Source: Corticium candelabrum
Taxonomy: Eukaryota; Porifera; Homoscleromorpha; Homosclerophorida; Plakinidae
Assembly (NCBI RefSeq): GCF_963422355.1
Contig: NC_085087.1
Coordinates: forward strand, 6,747,036-6,811,035
Length of the DNA stretch: 64,000 nt
Direction of reading: 5' to 3'
The position numbers and the translations under genes are program-made. The notes below the pieces were generated by a model that worked only from the letters and a program-made list of their open reading frames with translations, searched no databases and was not told the DNA's origin. The first letter of the stretch is position 1. Every line of letters begins with the position of its first letter. Below are positions 1 to 13,861 of this stretch, one piece after another.

Positions 1-650
1 TGCAGCACTACTAGTTTGTACTCTAGCTGTTTACCAGATGACGGTAAGAATCAGTTCTTACTGTTTTCACAGAATGTCTATTTCCTAAAGCCTCATTCAC
101 AAGAGATAGCTGTTGCAACAGAGGAACGTGGAGCTGATTTATTGTGTGTGACTACTTTTACAGAACCCAATGAATAGCGTGCTTTATCTAAGTAACGTGC
201 ACTATGCAATAAAAAGTATCAATACACTACAGATGACTAATGTACCATGTTGTGCACTATAGCCCCCTGTGTATCGATCTGATTCATTAGTACTAATATT
301 AATTATGCAATAAATTAATCATTTGCAACCCCATCAACTTTCTGTTTATATACACGCCATATAATTAGCTATATGTAGAAGAATTAATTAGCAACCACAC
401 AGAAATGTCAGCATGCAGTAACTATATCAAAAAGTAAAAGTACAATGAAATGTAATGAAAAACAGATGAACATGGGTACGGTAGCAAGCAGAACGGTCAT
501 TATACCAACCAACTAGAAGTCTCTAACAATTGCATCACTAAACTAAACTACCACGGCTTACAATCATAGTTGTGCACAGCTGCAATTCACAGATTTCTGT
601 AAGGGATGTTGCTGTACATGCAATAACTAGCCAACCAGTCAGAGAGCTGT
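1..650. other. No gene recognised
   Basis: AT-rich sequence with TTAATTAA-type tracts and no long open frame on either strand. It lies downstream of R1, so it may hold the 3' UTR of R1 or intergenic DNA. Confidence 0.4.
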
Positions 651-651
651 A

Positions 652-731
652 TCATTTGCCTCCTTCTTGAATGTCGTCTGGTTTGTACCTGGCAACATAC
701 GAAATCAACCACTTCAACAGGCACTTCATCA
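652..731 (-). CDS. Possible last tail exon of R1
   Basis: After an acceptor (TTGTTAG) at 732, a phase-1 reading continues from R1's last sure exon and ends KPDDIQEGGK followed by TGA at 654-652. A different frame (SDEVPVEVVDF, with a CAG/GTACAA donor) also looks protein-like here. The exon and its frame are therefore uncertain. No other candidate terminal exon was obvious between 730 and 2250. Confidence 0.3.
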
Positions 732-974
732 CTAACAAATCGTTAGATCACAATAACATGTGGCATTGCGATCTAACTAAACGATGATATCAGCCACAGG
801 TCTTTCTCGGATGCAAGTTGAATTAATCAGTAGCCGGGCTCTTGCTGATGTGTAACTGCTGTTGAGGTTCCAGAAACTCAATGTATGTATGTTTGGCTTG
901 TCATCAAATCATATCACCATGCAACAGAAACTATCACCTCAGTGCGATTACCGTATTTCTTCAATTAAAAACTC

Positions 975-2215
975 ATGGTCGATAGTAACCCAGGGTCTAC
1001 AGCTAGTGATTGAAAAAAAAGTAACTCGTGTTTGAATAGTGACCCATGGTATGATCAGAGCTCCAAGGCTACACTGTACCTAGCCTTGCCCCCAGGCCCT
1101 CTTGTGCCCCCCCCCAAAGAGGGCTTGGTACACGTTGTCTTCACATGTGTGCATAAATTACCTCGAAATCGGGGTAATGTATGCACGCATGTGGAACCGA
1201 CGTTGTTTAGAATCTCGAGCTGATAGTGTCGCACACAATGACAGCGAAACAGCTTCCGTGTTCAGTAGTGACTCGTATTTTTCAGTGGCCATACAGTCAC
1301 ACGTTCAAGACCTAGAAACCAACTCTTCACGTGCGCGGCACTAGAAGGGGTGATGCTTATTGTCTCCGGTGACGTTCTTTGTCAGCTCTTTTCGACTTAG
1401 ATACCAGTCCTGGCTGTCATGTGCCTGCACCCTCAATTTCTGCTATAGCTTGAATGCACCGAGCACAGCACTGGCAGATCTGTGTGGAAGACCGTCTGTC
1501 GTACAGATAGAAATTCCCAAAATAAGCTGCAGTCCTTCTCGGTAAGCAAACACTGTGAACAGCCTGACTGCAGTACGAGTGGACATTGCGAGGAACAACA
1601 AACTCGACAATCCAAACAGCTGCCACAAAAACAAGGTCTAAAATCGTCCAGTTGGATCACTTGACCTTGGTTCTAGATCTATGGCTTCATCCATGCACGG
1701 AAGCTGTTTTGCTGTCTGCTGTGCACAACATTATCGGCTTGAGATTCTAAACAACGTCGGTTCCACATGCGTGCATATGTTACCCCGATTTTTAGGTAAT
1801 TTATGTGTGCATGCGAATACAACGTGTACCAGGCTCTCTTCTCCAGGCGTGCAAGAGGGCCTGGGTACGAGGCTACACTGTACCACGCCTTCCGGAAACT
1901 CTCAACAATGGCATCATAAAAGAAAACATTCACTTTAGAGCAGAAAGGACATCTGTTCGAGCAGTGTCTCTCAAGTACAAAGTGGACAGTCAAAATACTC
2001 GACAGTGGAAGCATAAGTTCATGACAATCAATGAGGATATCGTAATACAGTATTACCTTAGCAAATAGATCTTTTCTTGCATAACAGATGCATTACACTG
2101 GTGCTTGTTTGTTCTCTTAATTAAAATGGTTGAAAGAATACAACCCATGCTTGAATAGTAACCCGGGGGTCTCAAGTGATTGAAAATAGTAACTCGGGGT
2201 TCCTAATCAAAGAGA
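975..2215. repeat. Degenerate direct repeat pair flanking the MULE
   Basis: About 60 bases near 975-1045 and near 2146-2210 share the pattern ATAGTAACCC..GGGTCT, then AGTGATTGAAAA, then AGTAACTCG. The copies lie on either side of the element at 1081-1875. Their nature is unknown; they could be remains of an older repeat. Confidence 0.4.
1081..1875. mobile_element. Non-autonomous Mutator-like element, 180-bp TIRs
   Basis: The left arm 1081-1260 is the reverse complement of 1696-1875 with scattered mismatches, and both ends read TAGCCT...AGGCTA. A perfect 9-bp direct repeat CACTGTACC flanks it at 1072-1080 and 1876-1884. Long TIRs with a 9-bp target duplication are typical of the Mutator (MULE) superfamily. 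The roughly 435-bp core (1261-1695) has only short open frames and no transposase, so it would depend on another element. It sits in the possible last intron of R1. Confidence 0.75.
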
Positions 2216-2249
2216 TATGGTATTCGAAGGATGTAAATTTTCAACTCAC

Positions 2250-5200
2250 CATTTGTTTCATTCGTTCCAACTTCAGTTTCATCTGGTGTTGTGAGCACTG
2301 CATCATAATGAGGTTCAGTAGACGTCTTGTCACCCGTGCTGTAATAGTTTCCTCCTTTTGTTCCTGATTCTGCTGCTTTGAAGTATTCTTCTGTTGTGTC
2401 TTTTGGCTCTTCATCCTCCTCTAATAATCAACACAAGCTCCGTTTATAAAGATACTACAACTGATAACTACAATTAGGAAACACCGATGCGTAGATACTG
2501 GGAACCAGTAAAAGCTCTCTGCTGTGCATACGTACTGTTCAACATGCCATGCAGTGTCATGCCATGCCAGTGTTAACAAATCAAGTTATTGATTTTTTTT
2601 ATAGTACAGCCAATCAAACTGTAACTTATGACGTGATTCAATCACAGCACAGAGGAATTCTAAAAGACAACTGCCACCTTACAGTGTCTGTTAATTAAGA
2701 TGCAAACGCCGGCAGCTCTAACTTTTGGATTACTGTAGCAGATGGATTGAAATCAAGTATTCAAATACAATTGATTTTCTTTCAGTCATCAATATACAAT
2801 CATCCCAGATAGCAAAGCTCCACTGATTAGCTCATAACTGTCAACATCACTGCTCTAGTGTTGAAGTACCGTATTCGCCCATAATAATGCCCATACCAAA
2901 ATAACAGCCATGCCCGTCTATACACCCATGTGCAGCAGGTCAGAACTTTCTGCCCGAAAAAAAACGCCCATGCCCATGTGTACGTCCTGGCCCAAGATAT
3001 GCAAGCGCAGAATACACACAATGGTGTCCGTAGCTGCAGAACATCTGTCTCTGTGTGTGCGTTTGATGAGCTGGTGTCGGTGTTGAGTAAAAATGCTTAC
3101 CGCTAGACTCATGTCTTTGTTGCAATTACTGATACTGATGCTGTTGATGGGCTTCAGGCCAATGACTGGTTAATTTGCTCATGCTGTAAGGATACCAGTA
3201 CCTTCGTGGACATTTGTGGTATATCTGTATTCGAGTGTTTAGATGATGACTGGCCAAACAGCAGCATATTGCAACCATGTACACGCCTGGGATCAAAATA
3301 ACGCCCATACCCTAGTATACGTCTGGAAAAAAGTTCCTTTTCTATAAGCCCAGGGCATTATTACAGGCGAATATGGTATTACGTTTGCAGCACGTCAATC
3401 AACCGACATCACAACAGAGACTAAAACCAAAGAGACCAACTTTCTTCACGCCGTCTTTTCCAGTACAGAAAGCAGAAAATGATTATCAAAATGATAATGA
3501 GAAGCAGTATGATTATCGGAACAATGATCACAACTATCGAGACGCCGCTGTCGTCTTCTACAATCAAAACAATGAAGAAACAAGACATTAGCTGTATACT
3601 GTACGGTGACTACATAGTGAGAAATACATACCCTCAATGGGCTCGACTGTGCATAAACACAAAGATGCCACATAAAAGAAAGCATTCAATCTAAACTTTC
3701 GTCACCTGATAATCAGACAAACAATCCTTACCTTTGGCCGTTGCACACGAGACTGGCCGTGATCGCGGACCCTCCCAGGAAAGATGATTTACAGCAGCCA
3801 CTTGAATCGTACACCCAGTTTCTGTCGGAAGGTCTAATACAGTGATCGTAACGTTACCATTCTCAATAGCAAATGATGACGTCAGACGGTTATCATTAGC
3901 ATCTCTGACAACATAGTTAGTGATTTCTCCGCAATCACGTCCAGAAGGAGGCTTGACTACTAGTTTAACAGTTTCAGAACGAGTGGGTGTTTCGTGGATT
4001 ACTATTGGTGGAGATGGAACGCCGGGATCTGAAATGGAAGAAAACTCTAATGCATGAACAGGCAACAGCCAACATGCTGTACTTACTACATCTAGTCGTA
4101 TAATGTCGTACAGACGATGTAGTAAGACATATCTCGATTCTTGCCTCGACTTTAATGGAATACGTTGTTCCTTTCGTTAGGCCTTGTATTTCTAACGACG
4201 TCGACGACGTTAACATTTGCAAACTATCTCGAGTAAAGGTATCATCGCTACTCCATATCACCGTATACGTTGGCTTAGCACTGCCACTGACTCCACTATT
4301 CCACCCAATCTTCAATGTTTTCTCACCGATTGACATTGGAGTCTCCTCCAAAACAGGCACGGCTAAAACTGAAATAGTCCAATACATTAGCGCAATATAC
4401 ATTAAACAGAAACAGTGACAGACACACCGGGTAGCGTAGCAGCAGAAACAATGTCTGATTTTGTCGTTCCCACTCCATTTGTTGCTTCGACTTCGACATT
4501 ATATGTCGCATCACTGTCCAACCCGGTTAGCAAGTAATTTCCTCCTTGCTGTGTCAACTCAGAATTACGTGATACGGCTAATAGATTCGATTCAGGTTGC
4601 TCGGAGTCTCGCCACCATCTTACTATATAATTTATGATGTCACTACCGCCATTGTCAGACACCACCCACTTGATGTTGAGATGTCCTTCTTCGCAGAGTG
4701 GTTGAAGAGATACCATAATTCGACCGGGATAATCTAAAAATTAAGACACAGCAATCGGTGCTGCTTTTAATAGCAAAATCTGTCGTTACTCACCCAGCAC
4801 CGTAATGGTTAGAGACTCTGTATCGTTATGACGTGGAGCCTTCACAAATGCTGACACGATGTCACCGTTCCAAGTTAAATCAGCAGTGAATTCGTACTCT
4901 ACATGATTCACTTTGTTGACAGTAATTCTCCCTCCTATTTCTTTGTTTAGACCACGATTAGACGACGAGAAGAATGGAACACCATTGTGACTCAAACGAA
5001 TCTCATCTGCTGGTGGGACTGCTGACAAGCTGCATACGAGTGTCACTACAGTGCCAGTTGCCACCGTCGACATTGGACGAGCAGTCAGTTTCACTGGATA
5101 AAAATCTAAAAACACATAAAAATCATATCTTGGTATACTTAATTAATATCAATGCAGACTCACATCTCACAGTTAGTGTGGCCGATGTAGAAGCAAAGCT

Positions 5201-7928
5201 GTTGAACTCATTTGAAACAACACAATGGTAATCTCCGACATGAGTTCGATTAGCTCTTATAATCCTCAGCTGACTAGTCTTGTGTTCAAGACTGGTTAGA
5301 AGACTCGACTCTTCGAGTTCAATGCGATGACCAGACAAGTCGTGAAATACCCAATGCACATCGGGCGTTGGACGAGTTCTTGTCAGAAACGTGCAGCTAA
5401 ATACAACATTCTCTCCTTCATCGATAATGACACTGACTGGATTGGAGGGAGGTTCGATCAACTCTGAAAACAAGCGTAGCAACCTATTAAACTTCGAGTT
5501 ACAAACATAAATAAATAAAATAGAGCAGGGGATGAGTAGTTGTTGTCTGCAATAAGAATATATTGATATACTAGTAAAAATAGAGTAATGAGTTAACTAC
5601 TGTAATCTAATCTGTCCAGCATCCTGCTAATTTGTTATGCTAAGAGAAAACTAGATGTTGGTTATAAATCTCTATAATCATTAGTTATCGATCTTGCACA
5701 ACATAATACACAGGATGCACTTGGGTTCTTACCCGACTGTTAGGTACATCCAGTGAGGTGCATACATAAAGGCAACAAACTTATTGACCATGCATTAACT
5801 GCTGGATGTTGTAAAATTTCATCACTTCTGAATGCAGCACTTAGGGGCCAGTCATTATTAAATGTCCAGGGGGAGCTGGCAAATTTGCTGTAGGGGCCAT
5901 AAGTTTGAAATTCTGAGGTCACTAAGCATATGGGTTATCTTCTGTTGAGGGGTCATAATTTTCCATGGTTTTTTATCTGTATAGTATAGAATTGTATGCA
6001 AGAAGAGTATCTTTATTTCTAAGAACTTTGCACATTTGCATTGCTGAAAGCAGCAATTCTTGCTTTACTTGTTTTGTCGATCAGTGGGCTGAATGGAAAT
6101 GGCCAACTTTAGAAATCATATACCTAGGCCACACTTGAACCCGACTACTTTTTATATACTGCATGTATGGGGGTCATCTAAAGTTAATTAATCAACAGAC
6201 AGTGGGGGCAAGAGGTGTTAGACAAATTTGGCAGGGGTCACATGCATATCAAACTATACCAACCTGGGCAAATTTTGCCAGCCCCCATGGACACATAATA
6301 ATGACTGGCCCTTAATAATTCACACTATATCAAGGTCAGATTGAAAGCACATGTCCTTAAGCAGTATGGTTATGAAGGCATCAGTTTACTAATATAGATG
6401 TAAAGAATCTTGGGTGCAACTATTAAGGTGCTTTTGTGCATACCCATTAGTTACTTTGAGATCTTATCACATGCTATTAGCAATAGGAGAACACCTGGTT
6501 CACACAAAACGTGAGAATCAAAATATTGAGACATTTCCTAGATCCACATGACCAGTGTGCCATTTCCTGATCCACATATTGTACACATGTACAGCACCCA
6601 CACACTTCCTCAAGATCCAAGAATGATGACAAATGGCCTCCTCTAGCTCATAACTGTACAAGAACTCTTTGCTGACTAACATGCCCCAATGATTCGACAC
6701 TGATTGCCGATTACTTCTTGTGCAGACAATATTGTCTTACTTCTTGAACAGATAATTCATCCACCTGTATGTATACTATAGACTTCTTGAACAGCATTGA
6801 TATATGTATGTGTAAATATCATACATATGTATGTATATAGTCATAAACACTCTATTCTATCTTACATCACTAGAATTTGAACCTACAGTACCCAGTTTGG
6901 GTAAAAGACAGAAACAACATACACACAACAAAACTACGCAAAACACAGAAGAAACTAAAGACACAAATAATCATATCATAAATTCTAACTCAAGTCATAC
7001 ATAGAAATTCCTACAAAATTAATGTTCCAGCTCTGTTGTTATTTAAATATATGCAAACACATTCAACAACCTAGAGGTCACTTAGATATGCACCATGAGA
7101 TCAAAAAGTACTTGCAGATATATTCACAAAGAGATGCAAGCCATAAATTATCTAGATTGCCCTGTAACAACTCTGATTTCATGAAGGTATATAGGTACAC
7201 GTGTACACTCTGCGTGTACACCAACAAGTTCATTCTCAGAAGCCACACAACCACAAGACTTGACCACACAGGAAGTCAAGCTACACACCCTTCAAGTCTT
7301 CAAGTCAACCCTTTCTTTAGTCTAGAGCAACAAAATCCGTAAAAAACGCCTTTACACATCAAATATTTAGTTTAAATCTAATTACGACCATTAACCATAC
7401 TCAACATGTTATTGCGACGAACCAGTCTCTACACATTACGAATATATTTTAACTACAACAACTACCGCAGAGAAGCCTTACCTCCCACTGCAAACTGAAA
7501 ACTGCCGCTGCTGACTGCACCGGCCTTGCAGCTAATCGACCTGCTAGCACTAGTAAACCTGCCCGGAACGGCGTCGCGCAGTTCGCTCGTCAGGTAGATG
7601 CCACTCGCCGTCGACGAGAGCTGCGTGATGTTGTATCCTCTACGATTATCGAGCACCCGCCCATCGTCGTATTCCCACGTTATTGTAGCAGGCTCGTTCG
7701 TCACACACGAAACGAGCTTTCCGCGCACTCCTCGTGGTGGAATATAGACGACGCCGCTCGGAGCTTGCACGAACCTCAGAGCACCTGCAGAAATTGAGAC
7801 AAAATAGTCGACGCCGCTCGTGTTATCAAATAGTTAAAAAAGGCCGCCATTCGTGCTTTCCTACCGTCTGAGACGCGGCTGAGAGTTGCAATTGCGAGAA
7901 GAAGGCGTACTGTTTGTATGGGAATCAT
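2250..7928 (-). CDS. Receptor R1: Ig/FN3 type I membrane protein
   Basis: Predicted cell-surface receptor, the most divergent member of the array. Exons, 5' to 3' on minus: signal peptide 7928-7865 (start MIPIQTVRLLLAIATLS); Ig1 7784-7482; Ig2 5463-5164; Ig3 5105-4794; FN3 4733-4428; FN3 4368-4087; FN3 4028-3732; transmembrane 3557-3441; tail 2420-2250. All have GT donors and AG acceptors, and extracellular boundaries are phase 1. The transmembrane exon reads VEDDSGVS, then about 24 hydrophobic residues, then WKRRREE. The tail exon is acidic with tyrosines in EEYFKA, GGNYYST and EPHYDAVL, possible SH2-binding sites. No separate linker exon is visible, unlike R2-R6. The tail continues beyond 2250 because that exon ends in phase 1; a possible last exon is listed separately. 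Ligand and partner are unknown. The exon chain is strongly supported; the exact end of the transmembrane exon (donor GTTGGT) is less certain. Confidence 0.82.
2869..3376. mobile_element. TIR element (MITE) with TA duplication
   Basis: The left end CCGTATTCGCCCATAATAAT pairs with the reverse complement of the right end (ATTATTACAGGCGAATATGG), with few mismatches. TA flanks both ends (2867-2868, 3377-3378), as in Tc1/mariner-derived MITEs. The inside repeats the theme 'cccatacc' several times and has no transposase frame. It lies in the R1 intron between the transmembrane and tail exons. Confidence 0.65.
5844..6311. mobile_element. MITE, PIF/Harbinger-like, TTA duplication
   Basis: The left end GGGGCCAGTCATTATTA is the inverse of the right end TAATAATGACTGGCCC, and similarity extends about 45 bases inward (a GGGGGAGCTGGCAAATTT-like block). 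The 3-bp duplication TTA lies at 5841-5843 and 6312-6314. A TWA target and a GGGCC-type end suggest PIF/Harbinger. There is no coding capacity. It lies in R1 intron 2. Confidence 0.7.
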
Positions 7929-7949
7929 TTGGGTACACCAGACGAGAAG

Positions 7950-9240
7950 AACCGCCGCTGCTCGTGTGTGTACAAAGCGTGAGATATTTGATAATATCAA
8001 ACGTATTTTGGGCACGTGACGGGGATATCGTTTTTCAACTTGTAAAGTTGTTATGTGTCCGTGAGATTGCGTTGTTGCTTGGTTGGATGGTCGCACACTC
8101 TTAATTCCTAGAAAGTTCGGGGTTTCCAAGGTATGTGAGTCGCGTTTTTTGCGGATATTCGATTGTTTATGCGCTTGAGTAAAGTGCATACCATTGTGGT
8201 ACACCGCATTAGCTACACGCCCACAAACATATGCGGATGCGTTGAATTTTGTAGAATTAGCATTTACATTACATTTTGTGGGTTCTTGTCTCTATAACTC
8301 TAACTGTTTTTTAACTACTGTATATTATTAGTACACTGTCTGTTACCCTATTACTAGATGAGTTCTGAAACAAAGTACGTAGAGTCAAACTAGAAAATGA
8401 CCTGCATGGTCTTATGAGGTACATTAGTCACATTGGTGTCCTACATGATTGACATATACTGAGAAACAATGGCAATTAGCACAATCATTCATTTCTGAAC
8501 CCAATGTCGCTATTTCTATATCTAGATTGTGTATGACAATGAGATTATATAACAAATCATGAAAGTATGTTTCTGGAGTCTCTCTGTAACACAGTAGCTT
8601 GGAAATGGGCAGGGAGAGGCTATACCAATATAAAACGTACCTACTGGTTTCATTCCATCAAGTCAACCTGTCATCCTTAATTACTCATGTCTGTCATCCC
8701 TGGCAAGGTGGACAGAATTAAATTATGAGAAAATCAATTAATCATGTTTATGCCAAGTTATCGGAAAGTTTTCACATTGACATCGTTACTAAGTAAAACA
8801 GAGGTGTAAAACTAGAGTATCCTGAGAGAAACCAAAAGGTGGAGTCCCGGATTAATAATTTTAGTTGATTAATTTCTACTACAGGACATGCTTCTTGTTA
8901 TACAGTTTACTTCCAGAAAGTAAACTAATTCGTCGAGAAATTATCATTGAGGTAGCAACCAAGTGACAGTTAACAGATAAAATTATGAGCACAGCAAGTT
9001 TGCAACAGTTTACTACAGCACAACAGCTAAAAAAGATCAGCACATTCATTCTACTGAAATGTTTAAAATTTGTGACATAGTAACCACTCGATTATTATGC
9101 GGTGGCTTTCTGCTAAAACCTACTCAGCTAAAACCGAAAAACCAAAAACAGTTTACTAAATACGTTCTACAATCCACAGTGTGTTCACCAAATCTCACTT
9201 TTACTGTTACCTGCCATGGCTCATACCTATGTGAGCTAAC
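7950..9240. other. Intergenic region between R1 and R2
   Basis: Between the R1 start and the R2 stop I see no exon-like frame on either strand. The first 100 bases upstream of R1 would be its promoter, but lack the TGCGC palindrome found upstream of R2-R6. Confidence 0.45.
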
Positions 9241-9264
9241 AACATTCCATTGAGACTCCCTTAC

Positions 9265-12200
9265 TCACACGAGACTGGACAGCTGAGCACCGCCCACGCC
9301 TTCACCATCACCATGATGAACTGGCGGTGGTTCCTCGTCACCTGGTTCGTCATATTGCTTATGCTTCGTTTCCAAATCTCTTTCTTCACGTCTTCTGCGT
9401 GTGGCATCGCGATCAATGGCAGCATATTCCACTTTTTCTCTTTGATATGAAGCAGATTTAGAGGTCGATGGGTCAATGTCTTGCACATCCACCTCTGTGT
9501 AGACAACTCTGTCACTTTTTGAAACGTTCTTGAGAGGAGACGATGCTGTCTTCTCACTTTTCGGATTCTACAATCAACAACAAAATAACCCAAAACTATT
9601 ACAATTTACTGATAGTTCAATGGTATACATTCAGATCACGTTCTTCATAAGGACTTGGTTCACTCTTTGATTTGGATTTGACATCATCTATTGAAGACAG
9701 AGCAAATAGCATATGAACACACTATAGTTAGTGTTTTACACAAACTATAATCGCAATACACAAAGACTGTAGCAGTAAACAGATAGTTGAGAGCAACTCA
9801 CTCACATTAGAGTCACACATCTAGCTAGCCAGCAAGAGAAATTCTGAAAACTAATGAACTAAATTGTTTCCAAAATTGCCAAAGTCAAACTTTCCTCAAA
9901 TGCAATACCATATTCTTCCTTATAAACCTTCCAAAAGTACGTACCAAAGGCTGCCCAAATGCATCATCAAAAGCAAAGCTTTGAAAGTGAGAATGAAGCT
10001 ACAAATCATAGAGCAAATGAACAACGAAGTATTCATCAACCTCTCTAGATAGTCATTAGCTATCACATCAATCCTGAAAAACCTGGCAAAATCACTGGCT
10101 TTCTTGTCAAAAAACTAAAAATATTTATGGGAACAGTGAGATAGCCAAAAGCCATACTATCAAGACTACTGCCTGTAGCCAATTTCTACATGCATCATAG
10201 AACTCCTTGTTCTAGTACTTGACTTTGACAAGAAGTGGACAAATTTCAAATTAGATGACTGCTGTTCGAATCTGTCATCCCTATAAAGCAAACTCGACCA
10301 GCTCCCTAAAATGCTCCTATTAAAGCTACAAAGCCAAACAAAACATACAATCTAAAAGTGACTACCTTTGTAGTCTATACCATAATTATACAATTTTTTC
10401 AAGACCTGCTGAGAACATGTGACGCATACCAACAGATAGGTCTAAGAGTAAAGCCCAATCAAACTTATGGTACATCTAACTCTGGCCAAACTCTGATTCG
10501 CATTGCTGTGTTCATTGACAAGTACAACACATAAATAACTTACACTTTTGGTCTCCACTCCTGTTCTTTTTAATCAGGCATACAATGATCACAATCACAA
10601 CAAGTAGCAACACAACACTGACAACAACAGCAATGATGATAATTTCCGTTGTTCCCAAACCACCGCCTGTTGATATCAAATATATTAAGCTATAAAGCAA
10701 ACCAATTGCAACTGCTCTGTATTCCATCTCACCATCGTCATTCACAACTGGTGCATTTGTAGACTCCACAACTACACAAGTTGAACAACATGTATGATAC
10801 GTGGAAATCCAAACTTGTCTCGTTTACAACCAAAACTTACACGGTTCAGTTTCGATAGTAACTGCAGCTGATGCTGGACTTTTATCACCATTTGAATTAC
10901 TGACAGACACCTGCAGTTGGTATTCTTTATCAGCTTCCAACCCTGACACTTCAAGAGTCACTTTATCATCACCCCTCGCAACGATTTCTGATGTTAGTTC
11001 TTCCCCAGTAGCAACATCTGTGACAATGTAATTAGTAATTTCACCACAACCTTTGTCATCCGGAACAGTGACTGAGAGCTTGACAGTTGTGGATGGATTG
11101 TCAACTTCTCTATTTAATTCTATTTTTTCAACCTCAGTAATCTGACCAGGAACTACAGATACACCAAATAAGACCAATGACACAACCATGACATGTTTTA
11201 CTTACAGCATAGCGTTGTGTACATGTTTCTACCACCTCTGCTTGATCCTTTTTTGTTTATTGCAATAATTTCCACAAGATATTGTGCATTTCTCTGAAGA
11301 CCATCCAATGTATGCTCACCACCTTCTTGTGACAAACCAGTTGTCAAAGGATGTGACAACCAATCACTATCACTAGTACTAGATGCAAGTCTCCATCTCA
11401 CTGTATACTTAGTGATTGACTCTCCACCATTATAGTCGACAGTCCATCTAACCATTAGTCTAGTTTCAGTAACTTGAACAGGTTGGGGATCCAGAACAGG
11501 TGTGGCAGGTACTAAAATATCAAAACATTTAAGTGACACAATGTGCTGTCTCATACATGCAGAATTATTCAAAATAAACCAAAGCATTCAGAAATTTGTA
11601 ATGTAACCATGATTAGCTAGCTACCTGCTGCCATAAGCCATAGTGCTTACATGTATGCAATGCAAGTAGCTACTATCAGTAATTAAGCAACATTTAACCT
11701 GCATTTTTACTCACCAGCTTCTTAGCCACAAAATCACTTGATCTTATTTTCAATTACCAATTCAATAAAAATATTTATTATCCGATTAATTCCTAAAACG
11801 TAATATCAAAAATCTGTTTTTGTAGCTTGAATCAATAACTAGTTGTTCTAGTCTTACTACATCACAAGACCCTTATTAAGGGATTATAAAACTTTTCAGA
11901 CTTCAACAAATATTCGCAAGTCACGTGAAACTGCAGTTGCATAAGCTTTTATCCAATCTCTGTTATGAAATGACTGTACCGCTTTCAACATTCAAAATCC
12001 AAACCTGCCTGAGTCTCGCAATTAATTACTCAACTTTCTGCATTAAGTGAGTCAATTTATTGGCTACAAATGTCTAACTTCAAAAATGCAGATTACAAGC
12101 AGAATAACAATACTTACAACTGACCTGATGCATCAGTTTTAATTTCAAATGAATCGCTGCCATCGCTACGACCAACAGCATTTTCTGCAAACAGCTGACA

Positions 12201-13814
12201 GGTGTATGCTGTTCCAGGAGTAAGACCAGTCAATTCAGCTGCAGTACAGTTGGGATGCTCAAAGATAGTTGAAGTGCTTGTCTTAACTACAGTTTTGTCA
12301 TTTCCTTTGTAACATTCTATCATCACTTTTGTAATGGCTGAATCTCCATCATGTCCCAACATAAAATAATACGTCACAGACTTGGTTGAAACCATTGTTG
12401 TCATATTTACACACTGTGTTGGAGAGGATGGACGTGCTGCAAAACAATTAGTGTCACTTTACAAACACTAAATAACTAATAGGCTACACACAGACTTTGT
12501 ACTATAAAATCTGTTGACTTCTCTCCACTGTTAACAATGTTCTTTCCATAACATTGTACGTTTCCCATCCAATCCTTGTTGGCATCAACTGTGTAACTTA
12601 CACGATTTGACTTAAACTCCTTAGTACCTCCAAGTTCTCTATTCAATGTTGCATTAGAAGACGACAAGAATATTCCATCATTACGACTTAGTTGAATCTC
12701 AGCTGCTGGTAATGCATCTACAGTACATTCTATTGTTATTTGAGTCTTGTCATGAACAGTTGTGCTTGGTTTGACAGTCAAAGTGATATCACCAAAGTCT
12801 GAAAAGACAAAATTATAATTCAAAACTATCCAAACAAGTCAGTGCATACTTACATTGAACTGTCAATGTTGCTGGTGACGAAGTGGCAGTATCAAACTCA
12901 TTATCCCCAAAACATTCATATTTTCCTGCATCAGATGGATCAGTTGATGAAATGCTGTAAGTACTTGTTACCCCAACTGAACTGGTCTCCATTGCTATCT
13001 TAACATTTCCATTATTATCAGTGATTTTCCACTTGGTTACCTGTGGTACTGGCTGGCTTGAAGCTTCATAAGAACAGCTAAACTCAGCTTGCACCCCTTC
13101 CTCGACAGTAACATTCATAGGGCTAGTTTTTACCCTAGGTATTTCTGTAATGCAAACAGAATGTGAAATCTGTCATTCAAACTGCATATGTTCAATTTGA
13201 TTTAATATTGAATCTACTAAAAGAAGTTATCATTCGCAGAAACTTGTTTACTTGGTAACTCAACAACAAAGTTATGAGTCAAACACTTTCTGTGCTTCTA
13301 AAGAACTTTCTATTGCCAGATCTATTATCCAACTTCCAGCAGCCTCAGCAATATCCTAATACAGTCCAAGACGCTTCATGTTGAAAAAGACGATGACTTC
13401 TACCAACAATATCCAAACAGTGTCCTACAAAGCAGTTGTAAATGTGGGTAACCGCCCACCCTACCCAGATGTAGTTGACAGCCAGCCTCCTTGTGATTTT
13501 TTGAAACATTTACAAATGCCCCACCCACCACCTATCCACTAATATGTTTTAATTGGTCAATTAGACAATTTTAGACATTGATTGTATCGGGAGACTCAAC
13601 TATGAACTAAAAATGTGTACGCTTTCAAACAAGACTTGCTGCCTGCCAGTGACATCACAAATAAATGATGTCTAATACTCTTAACAATGCCTATCACTCA
13701 GTAACTTTCCTGTCAATTTCACACCACTAAGAAATGTCCTAAATTAGCTTAACTCTACACTTGTAATAAATGTTCGAATACATAAATGTACATAAAGTCT
13801 CATCTCTTAATCAA

Positions 13815-13861
<47 letters not shown>

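Noticed and set aside
7776-8204. A 142-residue frame starting at 8,204 as the true start of R1
   Set aside because: The upstream part has no signal peptide; starting at MIPIQTV (7,928) gives a signal peptide and a donor in phase 1, matching the other genes.
9864-10052. Plus-strand 62-residue frame in the R2 intron
   Set aside because: Short, AT-rich, antisense within an intron, no domain, no splice support.
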